Shown in pieces: positions 53,584 to 62,092 of a stretch of DNA of 64,000 bases. Source of the stretch: Microbacterium sp. W4I20 (lineage in GTDB: Bacteria > Actinomycetota > Actinomycetes > Actinomycetales > Microbacteriaceae); contig NZ_JAUSYB010000001.1 in assembly GCF_030816505.1 (NCBI RefSeq), positions 3,038,001-3,102,000 on the forward strand, read 5' to 3'. Numbering within the stretch: the first letter of the stretch is position 1; each line of letters starts with the position of its first letter. The position numbers were made by a program, and so were the translations under genes. The notes beneath the pieces were generated by a model. That model was not told where the DNA came from and ran no database searches. It saw only the letters and a list, made by a program, of their open reading frames with translations.

Positions 53584-55071
53584 ATGAATGACATCGCCGT
53601 CAACGTCAATGGGCGCACCCGCCCGCTCGCCGGTGTGGCCGCACACGCGACCGCACTCGACTGGCTGCGCGACACCGGTCTCTCCGGCAGCAAGGAGGGA
53701 TGCGCGGAGGGCGAGTGCGGAGCATGCGCGATGCTGCTCGCCACCCCCACGCCCGACGGCGGCACGGAGTGGACCCCGGTCAACGCGTGCCTGGTGCCGG
53801 TCTACGCGCTGAACGGCCAGGAGATCGTCACGGCCGAGGGGCTCGGCACTCCCGATGCGCTGCACCCGGTGCAGGAGAAGCTGGCCGAGGCCGGCGGGTC
53901 GCAGTGCGGATACTGCACCCCCGGCTTCGCCTGCAGCATGGCGGGGGAGTACTACCGCTCCGCCCGCACCCCGGTCGAGAGCACGCCGGCTCTGGCCGGC
54001 ACCGGGCACGATGACGGCCTCCCCTCGCACGACGCGGAGCACGGCCCCAACGGGTTCGACCTGCATGCCCTCAGCGGCAACCTCTGCCGCTGCACCGGGT
54101 ACCGCCCGATCCGGGATGCCGCCTACACGCTGGGCTCGCCGGAGGAGACCGACCCCCTGCAGCAACGGCTCGCGGCACCGGCGCCCGCCGCCGTCGCGAC
54201 CGACGCCCAGGTGGACGGGTCGCGCTTCATCCGCCCGGCATCCCTCGACGAGGCCCTGCGCCTGCTCCGCGACGAGCCGGACGCGCTCCTCGTCGCCGGC
54301 TCCACCGACTGGGGTGTCGAGGTGAACATCCGCGGCCGCCGGGCGCCGCTCGTCATCGCGATCGAGCAGCTCGACGAGCTCCGCACCCTGCATCACGACG
54401 ATGAGGTGCTCGAGATCGGCGCGGCGCTCCCGCTCTCCGACATCGAGAAGCGCCTCGACGGCGCGGTGCCGCTGCTCGCTCAGCTGCTTCCGCAGTTCGC
54501 CTCGCGGCTGATCCGCAACCGCGCCACGTTCGGCGGGAACCTCGGCACCGGATCCCCGATCGGCGACAGCCCGCCCGCGCTCCTCGCGCTCGGCGCCAAG
54601 CTCGTCCTGGCATCCACCGAGGGGGAGCGCGAGGTCGAGCTGTCGGAGTACTTCACCGGCTACCGGCAGACGATCCGCCGCCCCGATGAGCTGATCCGCG
54701 CCGTGCGCATCCCGCTGCCGCTCGCTCCGGTGACCGCGTTCCAGAAGATCGCGAAGCGCCGCTTCGACGACATCTCCAGCGTCGCGATCGCGTTCGCCCT
54801 CGACATCGAGGACGGGGTCGTCACCGCGGCGAGGATCGGCCTCGGCGGCGTCGCCGCCACGCCGCTCCGCGCCCACGCCACGGAGGCGGCCCTGATCGGC
54901 CGACCCTGGAACATCGCCACCGTGCGCGCGGCATCCGAGATCCTCGGCTCCGAGGGCACCCCGATGTCCGACCACCGCGCGAGTGCGGACTACCGCTCGC
55001 TCATGCTCAACACCGCCCTGCTGAAGCTGTACAGCTCGACGGTCATCAGCTCGAAGGAGGTATCGGCATGA
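53584..55071 (+). CDS. xdhA: Xanthine dehydrogenase small subunit (2Fe-2S and FAD domains)
   Basis: A 495-aa fused iron-sulfur/FAD subunit. Plant-type 2Fe-2S: CAEGECGACAMLL and a later C (about residues 40-62). Second cluster: CGYCTPGF (about 109) and LCRCTGYRP (about 168). FAD-binding domain from about 215: LLVAGSTDWGVEVN, NRATFGGNLGTGSPIGD. It transfers electrons from the molybdenum subunit to NAD. An acidic/His-rich insert lies between the two clusters (about 125-160). Its stop overlaps the XdhB start (ATGA). Confidence 0.93.
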   Translation: MNDIAVNVNGRTRPLAGVAAHATALDWLRDTGLSGSKEGCAEGECGACAMLLATPTPDGGTEWTPVNACLVPVYALNGQEIVTAEGLGTPDALHPVQEKLAEAGGSQCGYCTPGFACSMAGEYYRSARTPVESTPALAGTGHDDGLPSHDAEHGPNGFDLHALSGNLCRCTGYRPIRDAAYTLGSPEETDPLQQRLAAPAPAAVATDAQVDGSRFIRPASLDEALRLLRDEPDALLVAGSTDWGVEVNIRGRRAPLVIAIEQLDELRTLHHDDEVLEIGAALPLSDIEKRLDGAVPLLAQLLPQFASRLIRNRATFGGNLGTGSPIGDSPPALLALGAKLVLASTEGEREVELSEYFTGYRQTIRRPDELIRAVRIPLPLAPVTAFQKIAKRRFDDISSVAIAFALDIEDGVVTAARIGLGGVAATPLRAHATEAALIGRPWNIATVRAASEILGSEGTPMSDHRASADYRSLMLNTALLKLYSSTVISSKEVSA

Positions 55072-57440
55072 GTGCTCTCGCCGACAGGCCAGCGAACCCC
55101 GTGGTCGGGCACCGCGCCGCGCACGAGAGCGCCGCTCTGCACGTCACCGGCGCCGCCATGTACACCGACGACCTCGCCGCTCACACTGCCGGAGTGCTGA
55201 CGGCCTGGCCGGTGCAGTCCACGAACGCGCACGCGAAGGTCACCGTCGACGTCTCGGGCGCCTACGAGGTGCCCGGTGTCGTCCGCGTGCTCACGGCCGA
55301 CGACGTGCCCGGCGTCAACGACGCGGGGATCAAGCACGACGAGCCACTGTTCCCCAGCGAGTCGATGTTCTACGGGCACGCGCTCGTCTGGGTGCTCGGC
55401 GAGACCCAGGAGGCCGCGCGCCTCGGCGCCGAGCGGGTCACGGTCGAGTACGAGCCGCTGCCGTCGCTGATCACCGTGCGCGAGGCGATCGACGCCGAGT
55501 CCTACCAGGGCATAGCCCGCACCGTGCAGCGCGGCGACGCGGCATCCGCCCTCTCCTCCGCAGCGCACGTCTTCGAGGGCGTCACCGAGTTCGGCGGGCA
55601 GGAGCACTTCTACCTCGAGACGCACGCCTCGCTCGCCATCCTGGACTCCGAGGGCCAGTACTTCGTGCAGTGCTCGACGCAGCATCCGTCCGAGACGCAG
55701 GAGATCATCGCGCACGTGCTCGGCATCACGTCGAGCCAGGTGACGGTGCAGTCGCTGCGCATGGGCGGCGCGTTCGGCGGCAAGGAGATGCAGCCGCACG
55801 GCCTCGCCGCGATCGCCGCCCTCGGCGCCAAGCTCACCGGACGCCCGGTGCGACTGCGCCTCAACCGCACCCAGGACATCACGATGACGGGCAAGCGGCA
55901 TCCGTTCCACATCTCGTGGAAGGTCGGCTTCGATGCCGACGGGATGCTGCAGGGCCTGGACGCCGTGCTCACCTGCGACGGCGGCTGGAGCCTCGACCTG
56001 TCGGAGCCCGTGCTCGGCCGCGCACTGTGCCACCTGGACAACGCGTACTGGATTCCGAACGTGCACGCCTACGGCCGCATCGCGAAGACCAACAAGGCCT
56101 CGAACACCGCGTTCCGCGGCTTCGGCGGACCGCAGGGTGTCTTCCTGATCGAGGACATCCTCGGTCGGGTCGCGCCCGCGCTCGGCATCGATCCGCTCGA
56201 GCTCCGCGAGAAGAACTTCTACCAGGCGGGTCACACCACCCCGTACGGTCAGCTCGTGAAAGACGCGCCGCGTATGGGCGCCATCTGGAGCGAGCTCCGC
56301 GACGAGGCTGAGATCGACGCGCGTCGCACGGAGATCGCCGAGTTCAACGCACGCAGCCCGCACATCAAGCGCGGGCTGGCACTCACGCCCATCAAGTTCG
56401 GCATCTCGTTCAACTTCGCGGCCTTCAATCAGGCCGGTGCCCTCGTGCACGTGTACAAGGACGGCTCGGTGCTCATCAACCACGGCGGCACCGAGATGGG
56501 GCAGGGTCTGCACACGAAGATGATGCAGGTCGCCGCCACCGCACTCGGGCTGGAGCTGCACCAGGTGCGGCTCGCACCCACCCGCACCGACAAGGTACCG
56601 AACACCTCCGCCACGGCGGCCTCGTCGGGCACCGACCTCAACGGCGGCGCGGTCAAGAACGCCTGCGAGCAGATCCGCGAGCGGATGGCCGACGTCGCCG
56701 GACGCCTGCTGAACGCCGATGCGCGCGACGTCGTCTTCGAGGGCGGGTACGTCACCGCCTTCGGCAACACGACGCAGCGCCTCACCTTCGGTGAGGTCGC
56801 GAATGCCGCGTACCTGCAGCGCGTACAGCTGTTCGCCGCGGGGTACTACCGCACCGAGGGGCTGCACTGGAACCCGGAGATCATGCAGGGCTCGCCCTTC
56901 AAGTACTTCTCCTACGGGGCAGCGGCGACCGAGGTCGAGGTCGACGAGTTCACCGGCCTCTACAGCGTGCGGCGGGTGGACATCATCCACGATGTCGGCG
57001 ACTCGCTGTCGCCGATGCTCGACATCGGGCAGATCGAGGGCGCGTACGTGCAGGGCGTCGGATGGTTGACGCTCGAGGAGCTGCGCTGGGACGAGAGCGA
57101 CGGCCCGAACCGCGGCCGGCTGCAGACCCAGTCGGCGTCGACGTACAAGCTGCCCAGCTTCTCGGAGATGCCCGAGCAGTTCCACGTGCGCCTGTTCGAG
57201 AACGCCCGGGAGGACGGCGCGGTCTACGGCTCGAAGGCCGTCGGAGAGCCGCCGTTCATGCTGGCGTTCAGTGCCCGCGAGGCGCTGCGCCAGGCCGTCG
57301 GCGAGTTCGGTCCGGCAGGACACATGGTCGAGCTGCGGTCGCCGGCGACCCCCGAGGCGGTCTTCTGGGCCGTGCGTGCGGCACAGCAGGCGTCGGATGC
57401 CGCAGGAGTGCCCGACCGGGAACTCCTGGTCGTCCGCTGA
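55068..57440 (+). CDS. xdhB: Xanthine dehydrogenase molybdopterin-binding subunit
   Basis: A 790-aa molybdenum subunit. Motifs: GGAFGGKE (about residue 228), NTAFRGFGGPQG (about 343), GGTEMGQGLHTKM (about 472) and AVGEPPFMLA with the catalytic base Glu (about 726). Length and order match bacterial XdhB. It hydroxylates hypoxanthine to xanthine and xanthine to urate, in complex with XdhA. The operon order xdhA-xdhB-xdhC is the usual one. Confidence 0.94.
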   Translation: MSALADRPANPVVGHRAAHESAALHVTGAAMYTDDLAAHTAGVLTAWPVQSTNAHAKVTVDVSGAYEVPGVVRVLTADDVPGVNDAGIKHDEPLFPSESMFYGHALVWVLGETQEAARLGAERVTVEYEPLPSLITVREAIDAESYQGIARTVQRGDAASALSSAAHVFEGVTEFGGQEHFYLETHASLAILDSEGQYFVQCSTQHPSETQEIIAHVLGITSSQVTVQSLRMGGAFGGKEMQPHGLAAIAALGAKLTGRPVRLRLNRTQDITMTGKRHPFHISWKVGFDADGMLQGLDAVLTCDGGWSLDLSEPVLGRALCHLDNAYWIPNVHAYGRIAKTNKASNTAFRGFGGPQGVFLIEDILGRVAPALGIDPLELREKNFYQAGHTTPYGQLVKDAPRMGAIWSELRDEAEIDARRTEIAEFNARSPHIKRGLALTPIKFGISFNFAAFNQAGALVHVYKDGSVLINHGGTEMGQGLHTKMMQVAATALGLELHQVRLAPTRTDKVPNTSATAASSGTDLNGGAVKNACEQIRERMADVAGRLLNADARDVVFEGGYVTAFGNTTQRLTFGEVANAAYLQRVQLFAAGYYRTEGLHWNPEIMQGSPFKYFSYGAAATEVEVDEFTGLYSVRRVDIIHDVGDSLSPMLDIGQIEGAYVQGVGWLTLEELRWDESDGPNRGRLQTQSASTYKLPSFSEMPEQFHVRLFENAREDGAVYGSKAVGEPPFMLAFSAREALRQAVGEFGPAGHMVELRSPATPEAVFWAVRAAQQASDAAGVPDRELLVVR

Positions 57441-57451
57441 TCGGACCCGAC

Positions 57452-58336
57452 ATGGACTGGATCGATGCGCTGCAGGCGCTGCGCTCCTCGCGCACGCCCG
57501 CGGTGATCGTGACGCTCGCCCTGGTGCGCGGGCATGCGCCCCGCAACGGCGGCGCGAAGATGGTGGTGTCGCCCGATGCGGTGTTCGGCACGGTCGGCGG
57601 CGGGAACCTGGAGGCCACGGCGGTCGACCGGGCGCGAGCGATGCTCAGCGCGGGATCGGCGGAGCCCGAGCTGCTGGTGCTCACGCTCAGCGACAAGGCC
57701 GTCACCGAATACGGCGTGCAGTGCTGCGGAGGAGAGGTCACGATCATGCTCGAGCCTGTGCGGGTCACCCCCAGCATCGCGATCTTCGGGATGGGGCACG
57801 TCGGACTGGAACTCGCGCGCATCCTCGCGCGGCACGAGGTCGACCTGCACCTGATCGACTCCCGGGCCGAGATGCTGGCGGCGGAGCGCATCGGGGTGCC
57901 CGGCGAATCGGGTGTCTTCGCCGACAGCGTCGCGCGCATCCACACGACTCTCGCCCCGGTACCGGAGTCCGCGCTGGCGGGGCTGCCGGCCGGTTCGCAC
58001 GTGCTCGTGATGACGCACGACCACGTCGAGGATCTCGCCGTGGTCGACATGTCGTTGCGCACGGAGGGTCTGGCCTCGATCGGACTGATCGGCTCGTCAT
58101 CGAAGTGGGCGCGCTTCGCGAAGAAGCTCCGTGAGCTCGGTCAGGACGAGAGCGATCTCGCCCGAGTCGTGACGCCGATCGGCATCCCCGAGGTCGCCGG
58201 CAAGCAGCCGGCCGTGATCGCTGTGAGCGTCGCCGCGCGGCTGCTGCAGCTGATCGACGAGGCAGCGGCCGACGAAGGTACGGCCGACGAAGGTACAGCC
58301 GACGAAGGTGCGCTCGAGGAGGGCCCCGGCGCCTGA
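57452..58336 (+). CDS. xdhC: Xanthine dehydrogenase accessory protein XdhC
   Basis: A 294-aa XdhC/CoxI family protein: GHAPRNGGAKMVV and GTVGGGNLEA in the N-terminal domain, then a Rossmann domain with IFGMGHVGLELARIL and HLIDSRAEM. It binds and protects molybdenum cofactor and helps its sulfuration and insertion into XdhB. ATG 57452 lies 11 nt after the xdhB stop. The C-terminus ends in an acidic repeat (ADEGT three times) not typical of the family. Confidence 0.9.
   Translation: MDWIDALQALRSSRTPAVIVTLALVRGHAPRNGGAKMVVSPDAVFGTVGGGNLEATAVDRARAMLSAGSAEPELLVLTLSDKAVTEYGVQCCGGEVTIMLEPVRVTPSIAIFGMGHVGLELARILARHEVDLHLIDSRAEMLAAERIGVPGESGVFADSVARIHTTLAPVPESALAGLPAGSHVLVMTHDHVEDLAVVDMSLRTEGLASIGLIGSSSKWARFAKKLRELGQDESDLARVVTPIGIPEVAGKQPAVIAVSVAARLLQLIDEAAADEGTADEGTADEGALEEGPGA
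58268..58312 (+). repeat. Three tandem 15-bp repeats at the 3' end of xdhC
   Basis: Units at 58268, 58283 and 58298 (GCCGACGAAGGTACG with single-base changes) encode ADEGT, ADEGT, ADEGA. They keep the frame and lengthen an acidic tail. Confidence 0.9.
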
Positions 58337-58338
58337 GG

Positions 58339-58500
58339 TCAGGACGCCTTGGGGAAGAGGATGCGCATCGCGCGGAGGTAGCGGGCGCCGACCTCGCCGC
58401 GGGCGGGCATGTGGAAGTCGGGGTCGATGTTGACGATCGACCGCTCGGAGACGGCGCGCTGCGCCGCGGGAACCTCTGCGATGTCGGAGGGGTTCAGCAT
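58339..58500 (-). CDS. Small conserved-looking protein of unknown function
   Basis: A 53-aa reading frame, MLNPSDIAEVPAAQRAV then ERSIVNIDPDFHMPARGEV and a basic C-terminal end RAMRILFPKAS. ATG 58500 has GAGGTGA 6 nt upstream; a start at 58557 would overlap the palindrome. Its stop is 2 nt from the convergent xdhC stop. I do not recognise it. It has its own promoter-region copy of the TTTC/GGAA motif shared with the purine genes, so it may be co-regulated. Confidence 0.55.
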   Translation of the reverse strand: MLNPSDIAEVPAAQRAVSERSIVNIDPDFHMPARGEVGARYLRAMRILFPKAS

Positions 58501-58538
58501 GATGGTCACCTCGATCCTTCTCTGCCTTGCCGTAGCTA

Positions 58539-58554
58539 TTTCATAATACGGAAA
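58539..58554. promoter_or_regulatory. Degenerate copy of the TTCCG/CGGAA palindrome
   Basis: TTTCATAATACGGAAA, related to 60601 (TTCCGCATAGCGGAA) and 61160 (TTCCGGCATACGGAA). It lies 39 nt upstream of the small minus-strand gene. Confidence 0.5.
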
Positions 58555-58627
58555 CATTGTTCTGCTCTATGAAAAGAGTACGATGAGCCACCCGCGCCGT
58601 CAAGAGGCGCGGATCGACTCGGCGACG

Positions 58628-59329
58628 TCAGGCCGACCAGTGCCCGGGGCGGGGGAGTGTGCGGTCGTGCACCTCGACGCCCGCCGGCGTGACCTCCGCG
58701 GTGCAGTACAGCAGCGACTGCGTCGGATAGCCGTGCGGCCGATTGTCGCGGATGATCGCGCGGTCGTCCTCCGGAGAGAGCCGAGCGGATGCCGCGAGCA
58801 GCGCGATCCACGAATCGACCCAGTCCGCGTCGGCCGCAGCCGGACCGAGCGCGCGGAACTCCGGCAGCCAGGCCGCGATGCGCGGGGTGGAGGGGTCGTC
58901 GAGGTCGTCGTGCGCGATCATGTGCGTGCCCGGGTCGATCGCCGTCTCCCGCAGTACCTCTCCGTCCCAGCTCAGCACCCGCGCGCCCTCCGGGCGCACC
59001 TCGAGCAGGTTGAACCCGTGCATCGGCAGTGGGCCCTCGGGGGAGCGCCCCGCCACCGATTCCAAGGCGAGCGTGCCGCGAGACACGGCACGATCCTCGG
59101 CCAGCCCGCCCACGTCCTCGCGGTTCAGCAGCACCGCGAGTCGGCGCTCCTCGGGATGGACCGCGAGCCAGGCGCCGCCCGCCCGACGATCGCGGATGCC
59201 GATCACGCCCGGGTACCGCTCGGGCCACCACGGACCCAGCGCATCCCAGTCCCGCTCCGGGTCTTCGTCGCGCACCGCGAGCAGTCGCGCGTTCCCGGCC
59301 TCCGCCACATCGATCACGACCGTGCACAC
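58628..59329 (-). CDS. NRDE/TANGO2-like protein
   Basis: A 233-aa protein. The GTG at 59329 gives MCTVVIDVAEAGNARLLAVRDED, the family start with Cys2 as putative N-terminal nucleophile and a NRDE-equivalent RDED. It also shows GAWLAVHPEERRLAVLLNRED and the late IRDNRPHGYPTQSLLY. Eukaryotic TANGO2 is linked to lipid and CoA metabolism; bacterial members are uncharacterised. It is divergent from coaBC with a 55-nt gap, a suggestive neighbourhood. Confidence 0.85.
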   Translation of the reverse strand: MCTVVIDVAEAGNARLLAVRDEDPERDWDALGPWWPERYPGVIGIRDRRAGGAWLAVHPEERRLAVLLNREDVGGLAEDRAVSRGTLALESVAGRSPEGPLPMHGFNLLEVRPEGARVLSWDGEVLRETAIDPGTHMIAHDDLDDPSTPRIAAWLPEFRALGPAAADADWVDSWIALLAASARLSPEDDRAIIRDNRPHGYPTQSLLYCTAEVTPAGVEVHDRTLPRPGHWSA

Positions 59330-59384
59330 GGTCGCCAGTCTAGGTCGTGACCCCGCGGGACGGATGCTGAGGCAGAATCGGAGG

Positions 59385-60599
59385 GTGAACATCGTCGTGG
59401 CGGTAACGGGCGGCATCGCCGCGTACAAGACGGTGCATCTCGTGCGCCTGCTCATCAAGGCCGGTCACGACGTGACGGTGGTCCCCACGGAAGACGCGCT
59501 GCGCTTCGTGGGCACTCCCACGTGGGAGGCCATCAGTCGGCATCCGGTGACGACCAGCGTGCACGACGATGTCGCGAAGGTGCGCCACGTCGCCCTCGGG
59601 CAGGCGGCCGACCTCGTGATCGTGGCGCCGGCGACCGCGAACTCGATCGCCAAGATGACCGCCGGGCTCGCCGACGACCTGTTCGGCACGACGCTGCTCG
59701 CGACCGAGGCCCCCGTGCTGATAGCGCCTGCGATGCACGCCGAGATGTGGCGGCACCCGGCGACCCGGGCGAACATCGAGACCCTCCGCGGCCGCGGCGT
59801 GCACATCGTCGGTCCCGCCGACGGCGAGCTCGCCGGCGGCGACAGCGGACCGGGGCGGATGTCGGAGCCCGAGGAGATCTTCGCCGCAGCGCAGGCCCTG
59901 TTCGCGCCGCGCGACTTCGACGGGGTGCGCGTGGTGATCTCGGCCGGCGGCACGCGGGAGCCGATCGATCCGGTGCGCTTCCTCGGCAATCGGTCGAGCG
60001 GACGGCAGGGAGTGGCGCTGGCCGCCGAGGCCGCAGCGCGCGGGGCCGCCGTGGTGCTCATCGCCGCGAACATCTCCGGCGACGTGCTCGCGGCAGCGCA
60101 GCATCCGTCTATCCGGGTCGTGACCGCGGGCTCCGCCGACGAACTCCAAGCGGCCATGGCGGATGCCGCGCCTGAGGCCGACGTCGTGGTGATGGCGGCG
60201 GCCGTCGCCGACTACCGTCCGGTCGCGGTGTCGGACCGCAAGCTCACCAAGGAGACCGGGGGCATTCCGTCGATCGAACTCGTCGAGAACGCCGACATCG
60301 TCGCGGGCCTGGTCGCCTCCCGCGCACCGGGGCAGGTCATCGTCGGCTTCGCCGCCGAGACGCCGGAGGACGAGCAGGAACTGATCGACCGTGCGCGGCG
60401 GAAGCAGCAGCGCAAGGGCGTCGACCTGCTCGTGGTGAACGAGGTCGGCTGGGACCGCGGCTTCGAGAGCGCGGACAACGCCGTGCACATCTTCGGAGAC
60501 GAGGGGATGCCGCCCGCCATCGCCGCCGGTTCCAAGCGGGAGGTCGCGGCTGCGGTGTGGGATGCCGTGCGCGCTACACTTTCGTCAGACAGAATCTGA
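59385..60599 (+). CDS. coaBC: Bifunctional phosphopantothenoylcysteine decarboxylase/phosphopantothenate-cysteine ligase CoaBC
   Basis: A 404-aa enzyme of CoA synthesis. GTG start at 59385 (VNIVVAVTGGIAAYK) with GAGG just upstream; a frame open from 58743 is a shadow of the divergent gene. CoaC part: VRHVAL (catalytic His), APATANSIAKMTAGLADDL, PAMHAEMW. The usual motif is PxMNxxMW; actinobacterial enzymes, as I recall, carry His here. CoaB part from about residue 185: ISAGGTREPIDPVRFLGNRSSGRQG, AAAVADYRP, KLTKE. Makes 4'-phosphopantetheine. Confidence 0.95.
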   Translation: MNIVVAVTGGIAAYKTVHLVRLLIKAGHDVTVVPTEDALRFVGTPTWEAISRHPVTTSVHDDVAKVRHVALGQAADLVIVAPATANSIAKMTAGLADDLFGTTLLATEAPVLIAPAMHAEMWRHPATRANIETLRGRGVHIVGPADGELAGGDSGPGRMSEPEEIFAAAQALFAPRDFDGVRVVISAGGTREPIDPVRFLGNRSSGRQGVALAAEAAARGAAVVLIAANISGDVLAAAQHPSIRVVTAGSADELQAAMADAAPEADVVVMAAAVADYRPVAVSDRKLTKETGGIPSIELVENADIVAGLVASRAPGQVIVGFAAETPEDEQELIDRARRKQQRKGVDLLVVNEVGWDRGFESADNAVHIFGDEGMPPAIAAGSKREVAAAVWDAVRATLSSDRI

Positions 60600-60600
60600 T

Positions 60601-60615
60601 TTCCGCATAGCGGAA
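60601..60615 (+). promoter_or_regulatory. Perfect TTCCGC-ATA-GCGGAA palindrome upstream of the peroxiredoxin gene
   Basis: 6-bp arms around ATA, directly after the coaBC stop (60599) and 18 nt before the bcp start. It is related to 61160 and 58539. It is a likely repressor site. Confidence 0.7.
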
Positions 60616-60633
60616 GCACCGAATGGAGTCCTC

Positions 60634-61101
60634 ATGACCGAACAGCTCGTCGCCGGCGACGCCGCCCCCGACTTCACGCTCGCCGACGCCGACGGAGCCC
60701 CGACCGCGCTCGCCGACTACCGCGGCAAGAACGTCGTGGTCTACTTCTACCCGAAGGCCGCGACGCCCGGCTGCACGACCGAGGCCTGCGACTTCCGCGA
60801 CAACCTCTCGTCGTTGGCGGCCGCCGGATATGCGGTGCTCGGCATCTCGCCGGACGACACCGCCGACATCCGTGCGTTCGCGGACGCCGAGGGCCTGACC
60901 TTCCCGCTCCTGGCCGACACGGATGCCGCCACGGCGCGCGCCTGGGGAGCTTGGGGCGAGAAGGCCGTCGGGGATCGCACCTTCGACGGTGTCATCCGCT
61001 CGACCTTCGTGCTCGACGGCGACGGCATCGTGCAGCGCGCCGAGTACGGCGTCGACCCGAGCGGTCACGTCGCTCGCCTCCGCGCCGAACTCGGTGTATG
61101 A
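60634..61101 (+). CDS. bcp: Thioredoxin-dependent thiol peroxidase (Bcp/PrxQ type)
   Basis: A 155-aa peroxiredoxin: LVAGDAAPDFTLADADG, YPKAATPGCTTEACDFRD with the peroxidatic Cys and a second Cys five residues on (PrxQ/BCP type), then SVLGISPDD-like AVLGISPDD and STFVLDGDG. It reduces peroxides with thioredoxin. ATG 60634 has GGAG at 60625. Urate oxidase downstream makes H2O2, so a shared regulator motif upstream would be sensible (inference). Confidence 0.93.
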   Translation: MTEQLVAGDAAPDFTLADADGAPTALADYRGKNVVVYFYPKAATPGCTTEACDFRDNLSSLAAAGYAVLGISPDDTADIRAFADAEGLTFPLLADTDAATARAWGAWGEKAVGDRTFDGVIRSTFVLDGDGIVQRAEYGVDPSGHVARLRAELGV

Positions 61102-61159
61102 AGAGGGTTGACATCCGTCTGATCTGTGCGCACACTTGTTACGCATGCTGAAATAACAG

Positions 61160-61174
61160 TTCCGGCATACGGAA
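61160..61174 (+). promoter_or_regulatory. TTCCG-N5-CGGAA palindrome upstream of the urate oxidase operon
   Basis: TTCCGGCATACGGAA lies 70 nt upstream of the OHCU decarboxylase ATG in the 142-nt gap 61102-61243. The gap shows no gene. A related half site (AATCCGTATAG) follows at 61195. Confidence 0.65.
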
Positions 61175-61243
61175 AGTAAGACTTCGCAAGAAGAATCCGT
61201 ATAGTCCTACGCGCCGGATGCCAGCATGTGCTGAGGATCGAAG

Positions 61244-61747
61244 ATGTTGCTCACGGAGTTCAACTCCCGCACTCGCGAAGCCGCTGTCGGCGTCGTGAAG
61301 CCCGCCCTGGACATTCGCCGCTGGTACGACGCGATCGTCGACGGCCGGCCGTACGCCTCGGTCGAGGCGCTGACGGAAGCGGCCTTCGAGGTCGCATCGC
61401 CGCTCACCGAGGACGAGATCGACGGGGCGCTGTCGCACCACCCGCGTATCGGTGAACGCGCCGTGGGTCAGACCGCCGAGGCCGCGCATGCCCGCCGCGA
61501 GCAGTCCGGCGTCGACGCTGCGGCCGCCGACGCGCTGGCCGCCGGCAACCGTGCCTACGAGGAGCGGTTCGACCGCGTCTTCCTCGTCCGCGCGGCCGGT
61601 CGGTCGGCCGATGACATCCTCGCCCTGCTGCAGGAGCGGCTCGGCAACACTTCCGAACAGGAACTGGCGGTGATCGACCAGCAGCTGCGCGAGATCGCGG
61701 CGCTACGCCTCGCCGGTGCCATCGAGACTGAAGGAGCACGCGCATGA
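61244..61747 (+). CDS. uraD: 2-oxo-4-hydroxy-4-carboxy-5-ureidoimidazoline (OHCU) decarboxylase
   Basis: A 167-aa UraD family protein: EFNSRTREAAVGVVKPALDIRRWYDAIV, the SHHPRIGER motif with the catalytic His (about residue 67) and the C-terminal EQELAVIDQQLREIAALRL helix. It catalyses the last step from urate to S-allantoin. ATGA overlap with the HIU hydrolase gene, in the order uraD-hiuH-uricase. Confidence 0.93.
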   Translation: MLLTEFNSRTREAAVGVVKPALDIRRWYDAIVDGRPYASVEALTEAAFEVASPLTEDEIDGALSHHPRIGERAVGQTAEAAHARREQSGVDAAAADALAAGNRAYEERFDRVFLVRAAGRSADDILALLQERLGNTSEQELAVIDQQLREIAALRLAGAIETEGARA

Positions 61748-62085
61748 GCGTCTCTCACGTGACCACCCACATCCTGGACACATCGATCGGGCGCCCTGCG
61801 CCCGGCGTCGCCGTCGTACTCGAGGCCCGAGTCGGCGACGGATGGTCGGGGATCGGTACGGGCCTCACCGATGCCGACGGACGGGTGAAAGACCTGGGCC
61901 CCGAGCGGCTGGAGAGCGGTGCCTACCGCCTCCGGTTCGACACGGGGGCCTACTTCGCCGGCATCGAAACGGACACCTTCTTCCCGGAGGTGGTGCTGAC
62001 CTTCCTGGTCGACAGCGAGCAGGGGCACTATCACGTGCCGTTGCTGCTCAGCCCGTTCGCCTATTCCACTTACCGAGGAAGCTGA
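61744..62085 (+). CDS. 5-hydroxyisourate hydrolase (transthyretin-like)
   Basis: A 113-aa transthyretin-like protein: VTTHILDTSIGRPAPGVAVVLE at the start and the diagnostic C-terminal YRGS (residues 110-113). These are the two signatures that separate HIU hydrolase from transthyretin. It hydrolyses 5-hydroxyisourate made by urate oxidase to OHCU. It lies 7 nt before the urate oxidase gene. Confidence 0.94.
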   Translation: MSVSHVTTHILDTSIGRPAPGVAVVLEARVGDGWSGIGTGLTDADGRVKDLGPERLESGAYRLRFDTGAYFAGIETDTFFPEVVLTFLVDSEQGHYHVPLLLSPFAYSTYRGS

Positions 62086-62092
62086 GAAGAAC

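Noticed and set aside
54990..57323. A 777-codon minus-strand frame opposite xdhB
   Set aside because: Shadow of xdhB; composition rich in R/H/V/L typical of antisense frames in high-GC DNA.
58743..59384. Long N-terminal extension of CoaBC
   Set aside because: The frame stays open only because it is opposite the TANGO2-like gene; GTG 59385 has a ribosome site and begins the conserved domain.
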